Assembly (NCBI GenBank): GCA_047973225.1
Contig: JBKEBQ010000035.1
Span: 62,001-126,000 of the forward strand
DNA length: 64,000 bases
Reading direction: 5' to 3'
Source: JBKEBQ01 sp047973225
Lineage (GTDB): Bacteria; Bacillota_I; Bacilli_A; Erysipelotrichales; Erysipelotrichaceae
The notes beneath the pieces were generated by a model. It had not been told where the DNA came from. It did no database searches and was given only the letters and a program-made list of their open reading frames with translations. How positions within the stretch are numbered: position 1 is the first letter of the stretch; each line of letters opens with the position of its first letter. Of this stretch, positions 17,555 through 26,154 are shown in pieces. The translations under genes and the position numbers were made by a program.

Positions 17555-17998
17555 TTTCCTTTTAGTTTTAAAAAAATCGCGCAATAATAAAGCACAGTCT
17601 TCTGCAAGAATTCCTTTTGTTACACTTGGATAATGATTAAATCCTTTTTGTTCATACATCTGCATTGTACTCTCAATACATCCTCCTTTTGTATCGCTCG
17701 CCCCATAAACCACACGATCTACTCTCGAAAGGATGATTGCACCACTACACATTGCACATGGCTCTAAAGTTACATATAATGTACATCCTTCTAAACGCCA
17801 TGTTTTCATTTTTTTACATGCTTTTTCAATCGCCAAGATTTCAGCATGTGCTGTAGAAACCTGTTTTTTTTCTCTTAAATTATGCGCTTTAGAAACAATT
17901 TTATTATCTCTTACAAGAACTGCACCAATGGGCACTTCATCTTTTACTTTCGCTTTTTTCGCTTCTTTTATTGCTTCTTTCATATATTTTATATCCAT
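17531..17998 (-). CDS. tadA: tRNA adenosine(34) deaminase TadA
   Basis: 155 residues from the ATG at 17998, which has GAGGG 4 nt upstream; a longer in-frame reading would run into the SRP RNA. Zinc/catalytic motifs are HAE (TAHAEILAIE) and PCAMC (EPCAMCSGA). It makes inosine at the wobble position of tRNA-Arg(ACG). It lies between the SRP RNA and dnaX, close to the Bacillus order yaaJ-scr-dnaX, but with the RNA upstream of tadA. Confidence 0.94.
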   Translation of the reverse strand: MDIKYMKEAIKEAKKAKVKDEVPIGAVLVRDNKIVSKAHNLREKKQVSTAHAEILAIEKACKKMKTWRLEGCTLYVTLEPCAMCSGAIILSRVDRVVYGASDTKGGCIESTMQMYEQKGFNHYPSVTKGILAEDCALLLRDFFKTKRKNKNTKSV

Positions 17999-18017
17999 GG
18001 TTCCCTCACGCAAATTA

Positions 18018-18101
18018 AAACTACTACACACACTAGAGCTAACATGTGGCTGCTCCGTTCCCGACCTGACCAGGTTAGTTAGTTAATGTTGTAGTAGCTT
18101 T
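18018..18101 (-). ncRNA. ffs: Signal recognition particle RNA (4.5S-like)
   Basis: The minus strand holds the conserved SRP domain IV: GGTCAGGTCGGGAACGGAG followed by CAGCC. The two ends pair (CTACTACA with TGTAGTAG), giving a hairpin of roughly 84 nt of the small bacterial type without an Alu domain. Exact ends are estimated from the terminal pairing. It binds Ffh for cotranslational targeting to the membrane. Confidence 0.9.
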
Positions 18102-18161
18102 ATTATTATATCATATTTTTTTGAATCTGCAATTTTTATATTGTTTCACGTGAAACAATAT

Positions 18162-19451
18162 TTATTTTTGATTAGGAATCAGCACCTTCTTTCCTAACAT
18201 ATATGGTTGAAGTGCTTTAGGAATATGCAATGTCCCATCTTTGTTTAAATTATTTTCTAAAAATGCTATTAACATTCTTGGTGGTGCTGCTACCGTATTA
18301 TTCAATGTATGCGCAAAATATTTGCCGTTTTTCCCATTAACTCTAATCTTTAATCGACGTGCTTGTGCATCTGTTAGATTTGAACAACTTCCTACTTCAA
18401 AATATTTCTGTTGGCGAGGACTCCACGCCTCTACATCTACACTTTTGCTTTTTAAGTCAGCCAAATCGCCGGAGCAACATTCAAGCGTTCTTACGGGAAT
18501 ATCCATGTTTCTAAATAACTCTACCGTATATTTCCACATTTTTTCATACCATTCTTTGCTTTCCTCTGGCTTACATACAACCACCATTTCTTGTTTTTCA
18601 AATTGATGAATACGATAAACACCTCGTTCTTCAATCCCGTGTGCTCCTTTTTCTTTTCTAAAACATGGAGAGTAACTTGTATATGGTTGTGGTAACGTAT
18701 CTTCTTCAATAATCGTATCAATAAATTTTCCAATCATTGAATGTTCACTCGTTCCAATAAGATATAAATCTTCCCCTTCAATTTTATACATCATGCTTTC
18801 CATTTCTTCAAAACTCATAACACCTGTAACCACCTCACTACGAATCATGAATGGGGGGATACAATATTGAAAACCTTTTTGAATCATGAAATCTCGTGCA
18901 TAAGAAATGATTGCTGAATGCAAATGTGCTATATCTCCAAGTAAATAATAAAAACCATTTCCTGCAACTTTTCTAGCTGCTTCCAAATCCACCCCATTAA
19001 AAGTTTTCATAATTTCAGGGTGATAAGGAATATCAAAATCAGGAATTGTTGGTTCTCCAAATCTTTCTACTTCAACATTTTCGCTATCATTTTTACCAAT
19101 TGGAACGCTATCCTCAATGATATTAGGAATTTTTAACATCACGTTTTTTATTTGATTGCTTAACGTCTGTTCCATTTCTTCAAGATGTTTTAGTGTTTCC
19201 GCCATTTCTTGTACTTCATTACGCTTTTGTGTTGCCTCATCTTTTTTTCCTTGAGACATAAAAATCCCAATTTCTTTACTGTTCTTGTTTCGCTGAAAGC
19301 GGATTTCATCAGCTTTTATTTTCACATCTCGATTCTTTTTATCCAACACTAAAACTTCATCAACCAAAAAAAGTTTGCTCATTTGAAATTTCTTTTTCAT
19401 GTTTTCTTTTACAAGCTCTGGATTTTCTCTTATCAATTTAATATCAATCAT
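18162..19451 (-). CDS. serS: Seryl-tRNA synthetase, with archaeal/eukaryotic-like motif 3
   Basis: Class II synthetase of 429 residues: N-terminal coiled-coil tRNA-binding arm (about 1-105), motif 2 FRKEKGAHG...HQFEKQEM, and motif 3 HTLNNTVAAPPRMLIAFLEN. The Gly-rich bacterial motif 3 (GSGLAVGRT-like) is replaced by a sequence like that of archaeal/eukaryotic SerRS, and the tail (DGTLHIPKALQPYM) is of that type too. The ATG at 19451 is preceded by GGTGGAGG; the upstream in-frame reading lies within the T-box. Transcription is controlled by a Ser T-box. Confidence 0.94.
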   Translation of the reverse strand: MIDIKLIRENPELVKENMKKKFQMSKLFLVDEVLVLDKKNRDVKIKADEIRFQRNKNSKEIGIFMSQGKKDEATQKRNEVQEMAETLKHLEEMEQTLSNQIKNVMLKIPNIIEDSVPIGKNDSENVEVERFGEPTIPDFDIPYHPEIMKTFNGVDLEAARKVAGNGFYYLLGDIAHLHSAIISYARDFMIQKGFQYCIPPFMIRSEVVTGVMSFEEMESMMYKIEGEDLYLIGTSEHSMIGKFIDTIIEEDTLPQPYTSYSPCFRKEKGAHGIEERGVYRIHQFEKQEMVVVCKPEESKEWYEKMWKYTVELFRNMDIPVRTLECCSGDLADLKSKSVDVEAWSPRQQKYFEVGSCSNLTDAQARRLKIRVNGKNGKYFAHTLNNTVAAPPRMLIAFLENNLNKDGTLHIPKALQPYMLGKKVLIPNQK

Positions 19452-19489
19452 GCTTTTTCCTCCACCCTCATAAGGGATTTTTATTATTT

Positions 19490-19722
19490 TTCTTTTCTTT
19501 TTAAGACAAATAAAAAGATGACCCAAGGGACGAATATCGAAACGTGGTGCCACCCTAATTTATAATGTATTATTATCCATTATCTTTCATGCTCATAACG
19601 CAAGCAAAACGAAGATGTTTACATCTTTACTCCAAGGTAGATTCATTTGTTTGTCTAACAGTTTTCAGCAACCACTGTTTCTCTACGAAGACAATGCAAA
19701 CTAATATTCCTCTTCATCGTAT
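19490..19722 (-). promoter_or_regulatory. T-box leader of serS, specifier UCU (Ser)
   Basis: The minus strand shows the T-box sequence AGGGTGGCACCACG (19555-19542) and the pairing partner CGTCCCTT. Stem I carries the apical GGTTGCTGAAAACTG segment. The specifier context GAA-TCT-ACC is followed by TTGGAGT; TCT (19641-19639) is a Ser codon, matching the gene. An expected AAGGGACG for the usual terminator is not visible, so the off-state structure is unclear. Confidence 0.9.
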
Positions 19723-19728
19723 AAATCT

Positions 19729-19757
19729 ATTCTATATACTCAACCTGCAAAAGTCAA
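19729..19757 (-). promoter_or_regulatory. Promoter of serS
   Basis: TTGACT (19757-19752), 17-bp spacer, TAGAAT (19734-19729), directly before the T-box. Confidence 0.8.
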
Positions 19758-19859
19758 TGACAATAATGATCTCAATTATACAATTCTTCGTTTTTTCAAT
19801 TTCAATCTATGTATCAAATATAAAACATTCACAACATTTACTAACATTACAATAAAAAC

Positions 19860-20240
19860 CGTATCTATTTTTGATGGATATAGATCCAAAACAGTATTAT
19901 AACAAATGTGAAAGACTAAAAATAATGGATGATACAACAACAAATAATAAAACACTTTGTACTACAAACGCATATTTATTAAAACTTCTAAATATTATTT
20001 TTTCGAAAATTCCTACAAAACAATTTCTTAAAATTAATAAAAGTAAGATAGGTGATATGTTTTTTTGTACATCAGCAATCACTTCAGTAACTTTTTTCTG
20101 TTTTTTCGTGTTTTATAAATAAATATGCAAAGAGTATAAATAAAACAGTATTCATTATTTCTGATAAAATAAATTGATAAACTTTATTTTCGATGAAATT
20201 ATATGCAAAATAAAACAAAAAAACAAGGTTTGTCAAGAAA
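19860..20240 (-). pseudogene. Decayed membrane-protein fragment
   Basis: On the minus strand two overlapping frames read as hydrophobic, membrane-protein-like sequence: about 40 residues from 20225 to 20090 (with YFAYNFIENKVYQFI), stopped by TGA, then about 60 residues from 20082 to 19897 (with FEKIIFRSFNKYAFVVQ). The pattern resembles the C-terminal membrane part of an acyltransferase-3 protein, but the match is weak. It borders the broken transposase, so an insertion probably removed the rest. Confidence 0.3.
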
Positions 20241-20253
20241 AGTATGTAAGTAA

Positions 20254-20826
20254 TTAATTAGCATTGATGTAGTGATTCACTCTTTTTTCAAATTTAGGAC
20301 TGATGAGAAGCTGATTCATAACCATTGACCAATCCCTGATGTGCCCACCATTCCATTTGTCGTTCAGCTCAACCACGCTGAGATATACCAGTTTATACAA
20401 GGCCATTTCATTTGGGAATGCGCCTTTTTTTGTCACTTTCCTGAAACTGGAATTGATCGCCTCAATGGCATTGGTGGTATACATCATTTTTCGTATCGCC
20501 GTTCCATAATCAAATAGTTGCTCAATATGAGTCCAATTTCTTTTCCAAACATCTACTCTTTGAGATATTGTGAATAGTGCTTTTAAGGTTGCTGCTCCAT
20601 ACACCGTTTTCAAGCTTTTTGTAAATGCTTTATAATCTTTACAAGGTACATTATTTGATAGCATTACGAATCAAATGTACAACGCATCGTTGTACAACGA
20701 CATGAGGAAATATCGCTCTTGCTCTTTCTTCTAAACCAAAGACTCCATCCATGGTATAACCAAGTATCGTATATAAAGCGTATTTCTTAACTTCATAGGC
20801 ATTTCGTATCGTCATAAAACGATAGC
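20254..20826 (-). mobile_element. IS256-family transposase remnant
   Basis: Frame 20664-20254 gives 136 residues of the C-terminus of a mutator/IS256 transposase, including the conserved IYTTNAIE-like motif (MMYTTNAIEAINSSFRKVTK). Upstream, 20826-20655 in another frame continues the protein (MDGVFGLEERARAIFPHVVV, then QRCVVHLIRNAIK) before a one-base shift near 20655. The segment before MDGV joins directly to a part that should lie much further N-terminal, so internal sequence is deleted. The N-terminal half is absent. Inactive. Confidence 0.8.
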
Positions 20827-20829
20827 AAG

Positions 20830-20931
20830 ATGAACGTGCTTATGGATGAGTACTTAAGTGACTATGTTCCAAACAAAAGCATCCATACCTATTTGGAAAT
20901 GACACCAAGAAAATTTAAAAAAATCTCTTGA
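20830..20931 (+). pseudogene. Possible transposase/integrase C-terminal fragment
   Basis: 33 residues ending YVPNKSIHTYLEMTPRKF plus a basic tail. The spacing of Tyr/Asn/His/Leu/Thr-Pro resembles the end of DDE integrase-core transposases of the IS3 type (YNxxRxHxxLxxxTP). It abuts the IS256 remnant head to head, suggesting nested insertions. Too short to be certain. Confidence 0.3.
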
Positions 20932-21012
20932 TGTCATCTAACTTATTGTAAAAAAATAATCGACGCTCTCGTCCATATATTCAAAACTTATCTTTATCTC
21001 ATCACCAAAAAA

Positions 21013-21933
21013 TCAATTATGAATCGATAATTTACTGCTTTTTAAAATTTTTCTTGCTTCTTTTCGAACGTTCACAACATCTGGATAAGGACCATATTGA
21101 AGAAGTGTATATCCTGCAGAAATATTCCCCATCTTTGCGATATCTCTCAAATCTTCATTTTCCACAAAGCCTATAAGAGAAGCCGCCGTTGATGAATTCC
21201 CGCAACCTGTAGTATCAATAACCTCTTTAAAAAGCAAACTTTTTTCGAAATGATATTTATCTTTCAAGACCACCATGGAACCTTTTGAACCTAACCTTAA
21301 ATAACACGGTATTCCATAAAACTGAATAGCCTTTATCACTGCATCCTCATTTTCTACTTTGAATAAATCATATGCTTCTTGTAAATTAATTGAATAGTAA
21401 TCAACTTTTTTTATCAATTCAAGAACTTTTTTTGCTTTAGAAACATCTTGTGTAGATGAAGTGCGAACTTCCCACATAATTTTTATATTTGTATTTCTTT
21501 TGAACTTAGCAATATGGTTCCAAAAATCATCTGCTTCTGATATTTCTAAATATATCCCTTTGGTATTAGGTGTACAACACGTTAAAATATCTTCGTATGT
21601 AATGATATCATTTTTTTCTACGAATTGTTCCTCTGCTTCTCCATAAATTGAAGTTTCCGAATGCAGTTCCACTTCATTATATTCTAACGAAGTATACTGC
21701 GTATGCGCTAATCGCTTGAATTGTCCTTTCTCAAGTACTTGGTTCTTAGACATCCAATTTCCATAATATTCCATGAAATCATCGCCAACATTGCTTACAT
21801 AGCCAACTTGTGTATTCCAAATAAGGGCGCCTTGAAGTGCATATATTGCACCGCCTAGCTGTTCTTTCTGTATACAAATGCCATTGCGGTAAATATCATT
21901 GATAATCGTAGGACCTACAATTAGATACTCCAT
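21013..21933 (-). CDS. PfkB-family carbohydrate kinase with altered catalytic motif
   Basis: 306 residues with the ribokinase fold: N-terminal LGGAIYALQGALIW region and a C-terminal DTTGCGNSS in place of the usual D-T-x-G-A-G-D. The final Asp, the catalytic base, is Asn here. The size and the neighbouring permease and TIM-barrel gene recall FrlD (fructoselysine 6-kinase). Start at 21933: GGGAGA lies 6-8 nt upstream; the GTG frame start 15 nt earlier has none. It overlaps closely with the previous gene (2-bp gap), so it is the last gene of the five-gene operon from 25913. It may be a kinase with another base, a non-phosphorylating sugar binder, or a degenerate copy. Confidence 0.8.
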   Translation of the reverse strand: MEYLIVGPTIINDIYRNGICIQKEQLGGAIYALQGALIWNTQVGYVSNVGDDFMEYYGNWMSKNQVLEKGQFKRLAHTQYTSLEYNEVELHSETSIYGEAEEQFVEKNDIITYEDILTCCTPNTKGIYLEISEADDFWNHIAKFKRNTNIKIMWEVRTSSTQDVSKAKKVLELIKKVDYYSINLQEAYDLFKVENEDAVIKAIQFYGIPCYLRLGSKGSMVVLKDKYHFEKSLLFKEVIDTTGCGNSSTAASLIGFVENEDLRDIAKMGNISAGYTLLQYGPYPDVVNVRKEARKILKSSKLSIHN

Positions 21934-21935
21934 AC

Positions 21936-23111
21936 TTATTTCTCCCACAAAAAATCTAATTGTGATTTCAAATCTTTTTCTAATGCATTCGCGTTTTTTA
22001 ATTCGTGTAATAATACAAATTCTTTATTTTCTTTAAAAATTATTTCTAATAATTCATGTAAAAAAGCTTTTCTATATACACCTGTTCCTAATACCTGATG
22101 ATTATCGTAATTTCGTAATACTATTTCAACTCCGTACATTTCTTTTTCATCCCAAGTATCAAGATTTCGTATCTCGTTAAAATCTTTTTCTCGCAATTTT
22201 CCATTTGTAAAATAATTAATTCTTTTGAAAGAATTGTCTGACAAGTGTAAGGAGCCTATTTTATCGATTAAATGCGGATGACAAATTTGTGATTGTATCC
22301 ATTTTTCTACAAATTGTTGCGGCTTTTTTCCATATGTCTTTTCTAAATATATCATCTCGTTGCTCTTTTCATAATTTTGAAGGAAAAACTTTGCCGTTTT
22401 TTCTTTTTCATCATAGCCGACTGCGTGCAATAAATGATTCATTTCCCAAGCAACTTTAACCTTATTAAATGGATCAAAAATCTGATTGAATACCAATAGA
22501 TAATCATCTGCGGATTGTATTCCATATTCCAATCCCCACCCACTCGTTTCCAATTCTATGAATGGGCTTGTTTCATCCAATAGTTTTTTCTCAATTAATA
22601 AATTCAATAATTTTTGAAGAAAGCCCACCATAAAATTACGAATGATATTTTTATCAATGGTAAAATCCCAATACCCATCAATCGGGGCATAGTCGATTAA
22701 ATGAAACGTATATGCTTTTGCCCCCATTTCTTTAGCAAGTGTATATTCTTCTACCCATCGCTTATACATATGTTCGCCCGTTAGGTCTCCATAATACGCT
22801 GTCACTGCGTTTATAGAACCAAAGCGATCTACGAGTTCGCCAAAATTATACCCACCTATAAAGCTCGTTGGATAAGCCCAATACGAGCAATGTAACCTTT
22901 TAACCTTTCTCTGTTTTAACACATCCACAAGCGCATATAATTCAGCTTCGTTATTGTATAATCTTTCTCCTCTAGAAAGCACATCATCCATATAAACTTC
23001 ATAACCATCAAGCTTAAATTGCTTTTGTTTTTCTATAATGTATTCTGCATTATCTTTATTGAATTGATGATTTCCATATGTTGCGTATTCTTTGATTAAC
23101 CCTCTATTCAT
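21936..23111 (-). CDS. TIM-barrel sugar isomerase/epimerase-like protein
   Basis: 391 residues, longer than the ~280 usual in the xylose-isomerase-like TIM-barrel (AP endonuclease 2) family. Candidate metal/active-site residues lie in FIELETSGWG, VAWEMNHL, GSLHLSDNS and the C-terminal FVLLHELKN, in keeping with the Glu/Asp/His metal sites of the family. It overlaps the permease gene by 8 bp and is 2 bp from the kinase gene. Role inferred: isomerisation or epimerisation of the sugar moiety brought in by the permease. The family fit is moderate; function is unknown. Confidence 0.65.
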   Translation of the reverse strand: MNRGLIKEYATYGNHQFNKDNAEYIIEKQKQFKLDGYEVYMDDVLSRGERLYNNEAELYALVDVLKQRKVKRLHCSYWAYPTSFIGGYNFGELVDRFGSINAVTAYYGDLTGEHMYKRWVEEYTLAKEMGAKAYTFHLIDYAPIDGYWDFTIDKNIIRNFMVGFLQKLLNLLIEKKLLDETSPFIELETSGWGLEYGIQSADDYLLVFNQIFDPFNKVKVAWEMNHLLHAVGYDEKEKTAKFFLQNYEKSNEMIYLEKTYGKKPQQFVEKWIQSQICHPHLIDKIGSLHLSDNSFKRINYFTNGKLREKDFNEIRNLDTWDEKEMYGVEIVLRNYDNHQVLGTGVYRKAFLHELLEIIFKENKEFVLLHELKNANALEKDLKSQLDFLWEK

Positions 23112-24444
23112 AAGTCACTTTTTTCACCCTTCTTTTATCCCAAATATAGTACACAGGCATTCCTGTAGCGACGACGATAAATCCTGCTACTAAGCTAGGC
23201 ACTGGTGCCCACATAAAAATTGAAACAACAAGAATCAAACTGCTTAAAACCGCAATCGTTGCTGTGAATTTCCACGCAGGAACTTGCCAAAGCGGATTAT
23301 AATCAGGTTTTTTTCGGTGAACAAAAATTGTAATAAACGTTAATGTATTCTTCAATAATAAGATAAATGTAAAATATCCCAACAGTTCCGTAATTGAGGA
23401 CATAAACACTAAAACCATCGCAAACGAACACTGCGCTAAAATTGAAATATATGGCGTCTTATATTTTTCATGTAATTTCCCAAAAGGTTTGAAGAAAAGT
23501 CCATCATTTGCCATGGTGTATTCTAATCTTGGTTGAAACATAATCGTTCCCGAAAGAGCTCCTAAAATTACAATAACTCCTGAAATCGCTATAAATGTTC
23601 CTGAAAATTCTCCTAATAACGGAATGTTGGCTGCTACATCTGCAAGTGGCGCCGAGGATTTAACAAGTTGCTCAAACGGTATCACACCAACTGCGACGAT
23701 AGATAGTAAAACATAAATAATAATAACTAAAATTGTTGATCCAATAAGTGCTCTTGGCATTGTTTTTTTCGGATTTTTAATTTCTGCCGTCATATACGCA
23801 GCAGCACCAATGCCGTCAAATGACCAGCTTGTTGCAGATATACCTGCAAATAATGCAAACAACCCACCAGTAGATGCCAATGGTACTACGGAATTTGTTA
23901 TATATTCACCTCTCACATAAAATAATCCTGCTCCAATCAAAAATACAAATGGCAAAATTTTAATAGCTGTTATCATTGATTGAAACTTTCCTCCGCCTTC
24001 AACCGTTGTAATGTGAATCATCATAAAAACAAAAATTACAGCCACTGCCACTAGTTTTACCATTAAAGCCGACATGGGGATTAAAAAAGCCAAATATTGA
24101 ACTCCTGCTAGTGCGACAATAGCCAATGCTGAAGCGTCATTTCCCCAAAAAGTTGCCCAACCTGTTAAAAAAGCAAGTTTTTTCCAACCGGCATTTTTTA
24201 TATACACATAATGCCCACCAACTTCTTGATATGCTGTTGCAAGCTCAGCAATTACCATGTTTTGGGGTAATATAATCAATCCTCCAATTAAGAATGACAG
24301 GACTACAATAATTGGTGATCCAGCAGCTCCTGCTACATCACTAATGGATGAAAATATTCCAGAACCAATGGTAGTTCCCACCGCAAGTGCAATTGCAGCA
24401 CCCAAACCTAATTTCCTTTCTAATTTTACTTCTTTTTTTGTCAT
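23104..24444 (-). CDS. APC-superfamily amino acid/amine permease
   Basis: 446 residues, 12 predicted membrane segments. The APC substrate motif VGTTIGSGIF is in the first helix. The ATG at 24444 has AAGGAGGAAAT upstream; the 22-residue N-terminal extension overlaps the previous gene and is discarded. FrlA, the fructoselysine permease, belongs to the same superfamily. In this operon the transporter probably imports an amine- or amino-acid-linked sugar, which would explain a permease of this type beside sugar kinases; that is inference. Confidence 0.88.
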   Translation of the reverse strand: MTKKEVKLERKLGLGAAIALAVGTTIGSGIFSSISDVAGAAGSPIIVVLSFLIGGLIILPQNMVIAELATAYQEVGGHYVYIKNAGWKKLAFLTGWATFWGNDASALAIVALAGVQYLAFLIPMSALMVKLVAVAVIFVFMMIHITTVEGGGKFQSMITAIKILPFVFLIGAGLFYVRGEYITNSVVPLASTGGLFALFAGISATSWSFDGIGAAAYMTAEIKNPKKTMPRALIGSTILVIIIYVLLSIVAVGVIPFEQLVKSSAPLADVAANIPLLGEFSGTFIAISGVIVILGALSGTIMFQPRLEYTMANDGLFFKPFGKLHEKYKTPYISILAQCSFAMVLVFMSSITELLGYFTFILLLKNTLTFITIFVHRKKPDYNPLWQVPAWKFTATIAVLSSLILVVSIFMWAPVPSLVAGFIVVATGMPVYYIWDKRRVKKVTYE

Positions 24445-24445
24445 A

Positions 24446-24937
24446 TTATATTTCCTCCTTGATGACTTCGATTTTTCCAACCTGTAATTCTTTCCACTCA
24501 GATGGTTCATTTTTTACGACTTGGCATAACCAATAATAGTAGCACTCCTTGTTATATCCGTGTGCAGCACTGTGCCAAACCATGCGATCAATGACAGCAA
24601 CCATTCCCAAATCAAGTTTTACTGCAATCGCTTGATCCATATCTGGATGCTCATCAAATGATGGAGGAGCAACCACAAACACAATCGGTTCATCTATGCA
24701 AAATATCGCTTCCTGAGAATGAAAATGACGTTCCAATTCGTCAAAATAAAATGGTGTTTTACCCGTGCGCGTCATGCCTAAACTAGTAGGTGTATCAATA
24801 ACAGAAGCTCTCGTATAACCATCTGACCATCCATCTTTAATTGTTTTACAAACCTGTTTTGAATCATTTCCTAATTCATATAGTGAACCAAATTTTTTGA
24901 AATCAACATCTTTTATAGACTTAACGATTAATTTCAC
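24446..24937 (-). CDS. Ureidoglycolate lyase (AllA)-like cupin
   Basis: 163 residues. Resembles the AllA family across most of its length: the start MKLIVKSI...FKKFGSLYE, the core DELERHFHSQEAIF, a VVAPP strand and an MVWHSA motif near the C-terminus matching the NVWH of AllA. AllA cleaves ureidoglycolate to glyoxylate and urea; no other allantoin genes are present. In a sugar operon it may act on another C-N-linked compound, such as an aminal. It lies 1 bp from both neighbours, in the middle of the operon. Confidence 0.65.
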   Translation of the reverse strand: MKLIVKSIKDVDFKKFGSLYELGNDSKQVCKTIKDGWSDGYTRASVIDTPTSLGMTRTGKTPFYFDELERHFHSQEAIFCIDEPIVFVVAPPSFDEHPDMDQAIAVKLDLGMVAVIDRMVWHSAAHGYNKECYYYWLCQVVKNEPSEWKELQVGKIEVIKEEI

Positions 24938-24938
24938 A

Positions 24939-25913
24939 TTATCTCCTCCTCTTTAATTCTTTGTATTGAATAATATCAATACTTCTTTCTCGCATAAATT
25001 CTAGTACCTCCTCTACATTTGAAACCCCAGAACGTGCCCCTAATATCCGCACACTTCGTGCGGCTGCATACGTTGCAAAGGTTGCAGCTTTTTTTACATC
25101 ATTTAATTTTCGAAAGGCGAACATGAAAGAACTACTAAATGTATCACCAGCACCCGTCACATCAACCACAGGTACGCTTACGCCTTCCACACAAGTTTTT
25201 TCGACACCATCATGGCTGTATACTTCAACACCTTTACTTCCCATTGTGTGAATAACTAATTTGACACCTTCACCAAATAACTTATGTATATCTTCATCAA
25301 GTTTTAACTCACTCTTCAAATTTTTAAAGCCGATATCATTAACAAATAAATAATCAATATATTTAATATACTCTCTTTCCCCCTCCCTAAAGTCCGCAAT
25401 GTCCAAGTCAAAAGCAAACCTACAACCACGACTTTTTGCCTCGCTTATAATGTCATGTGCATTTTTCTCCCGATAACTTAAAAATTTGATTTCGTGAATA
25501 TTTGAATACACCATTTCAGCATTTATAATATTTTGGTAAGCGTTTTCATTAAGAGGTATATTTTTTATGTGCAGTGACGGTATAAAACAAGTATGCTCAT
25601 CTTGTGCTAAAATAATAATAACTTTCGAATCAGGCAATGTTTCATCTTTCATAACCATTGTGGTTTTTACATTATTATCATTTAAATCCTTACACAAATA
25701 TTGACTAACATGTCCACTATTCAAAACTGCGCAAAAATCTATTGCACCATGATATCCCGCATACACACAAGCTGCATTTGCAATCATTCCGCCAGGGTGC
25801 GATGATAACGTTTCGACACTTATTTTTTCTGATAGCCTAGGATAATATTGAGCTTCATAGTATTCATCCAATGCAACATCTCCCACAAAAATAATTTTTT
25901 TATTTGAATTCAT
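24939..25913 (-). CDS. PfkB-family carbohydrate kinase, canonical
   Basis: 324 residues, ribokinase fold. Sugar-binding GGMIANAACVYAGYHG region, and an intact DVTGAGDTF catalytic motif with the base Asp. Substrate unknown; ribokinase/KdgK-like in overall shape. First gene of the minus-strand operon, behind promoter TTGACA at 25966-25961. A second kinase with an altered motif ends the same operon. Confidence 0.85.
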   Translation of the reverse strand: MNSNKKIIFVGDVALDEYYEAQYYPRLSEKISVETLSSHPGGMIANAACVYAGYHGAIDFCAVLNSGHVSQYLCKDLNDNNVKTTMVMKDETLPDSKVIIILAQDEHTCFIPSLHIKNIPLNENAYQNIINAEMVYSNIHEIKFLSYREKNAHDIISEAKSRGCRFAFDLDIADFREGEREYIKYIDYLFVNDIGFKNLKSELKLDEDIHKLFGEGVKLVIHTMGSKGVEVYSHDGVEKTCVEGVSVPVVDVTGAGDTFSSSFMFAFRKLNDVKKAATFATYAAARSVRILGARSGVSNVEEVLEFMRERSIDIIQYKELKRRR

Positions 25914-25937
25914 TCTATATCATCCTCTCGCAACTAA

Positions 25938-25966
25938 AGACTAACAAATTGATTATATCTTGTCAA
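25938..25966 (-). promoter_or_regulatory. Promoter of the PfkB/AllA-like/permease operon
   Basis: TTGACA (25966-25961), 17-bp spacer, weak TAGTCT (25943-25938). The -35 is one arm of an inverted repeat TGTCAATA/TATTGACA (25961-25968 and 25999-26006) shared with the divergent promoter. Confidence 0.5.
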
Positions 25967-26000
25967 TATCTATTTTATTTTTGATTTTATATTGAAAGTA

Positions 26001-26028
26001 TTGACATTTATAAAATTCATTCTATAAT
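26001..26028 (+). promoter_or_regulatory. Promoter of the BtpA-like gene
   Basis: TTGACA (26001-26006), 16-bp spacer, perfect TATAAT (26023-26028). Strong, back to back with the operon promoter. Confidence 0.8.
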
Positions 26029-26154
26029 ATTCCTTATGTGGTGAATGGCATCTGTATATACTCTTATATTCGCCTGAATAACACAACACAAAGCAAAAGA
26101 TACATTTACACTTCACCCAGTTACAGTCAATTGTATCGAAAGAAAGAGGCACTT

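Noticed and set aside
19565..19855. 96-residue plus-strand frame
   Set aside because: Lies across the serS T-box and promoter on the other strand; hydrophobic by chance, no ribosome-binding site.
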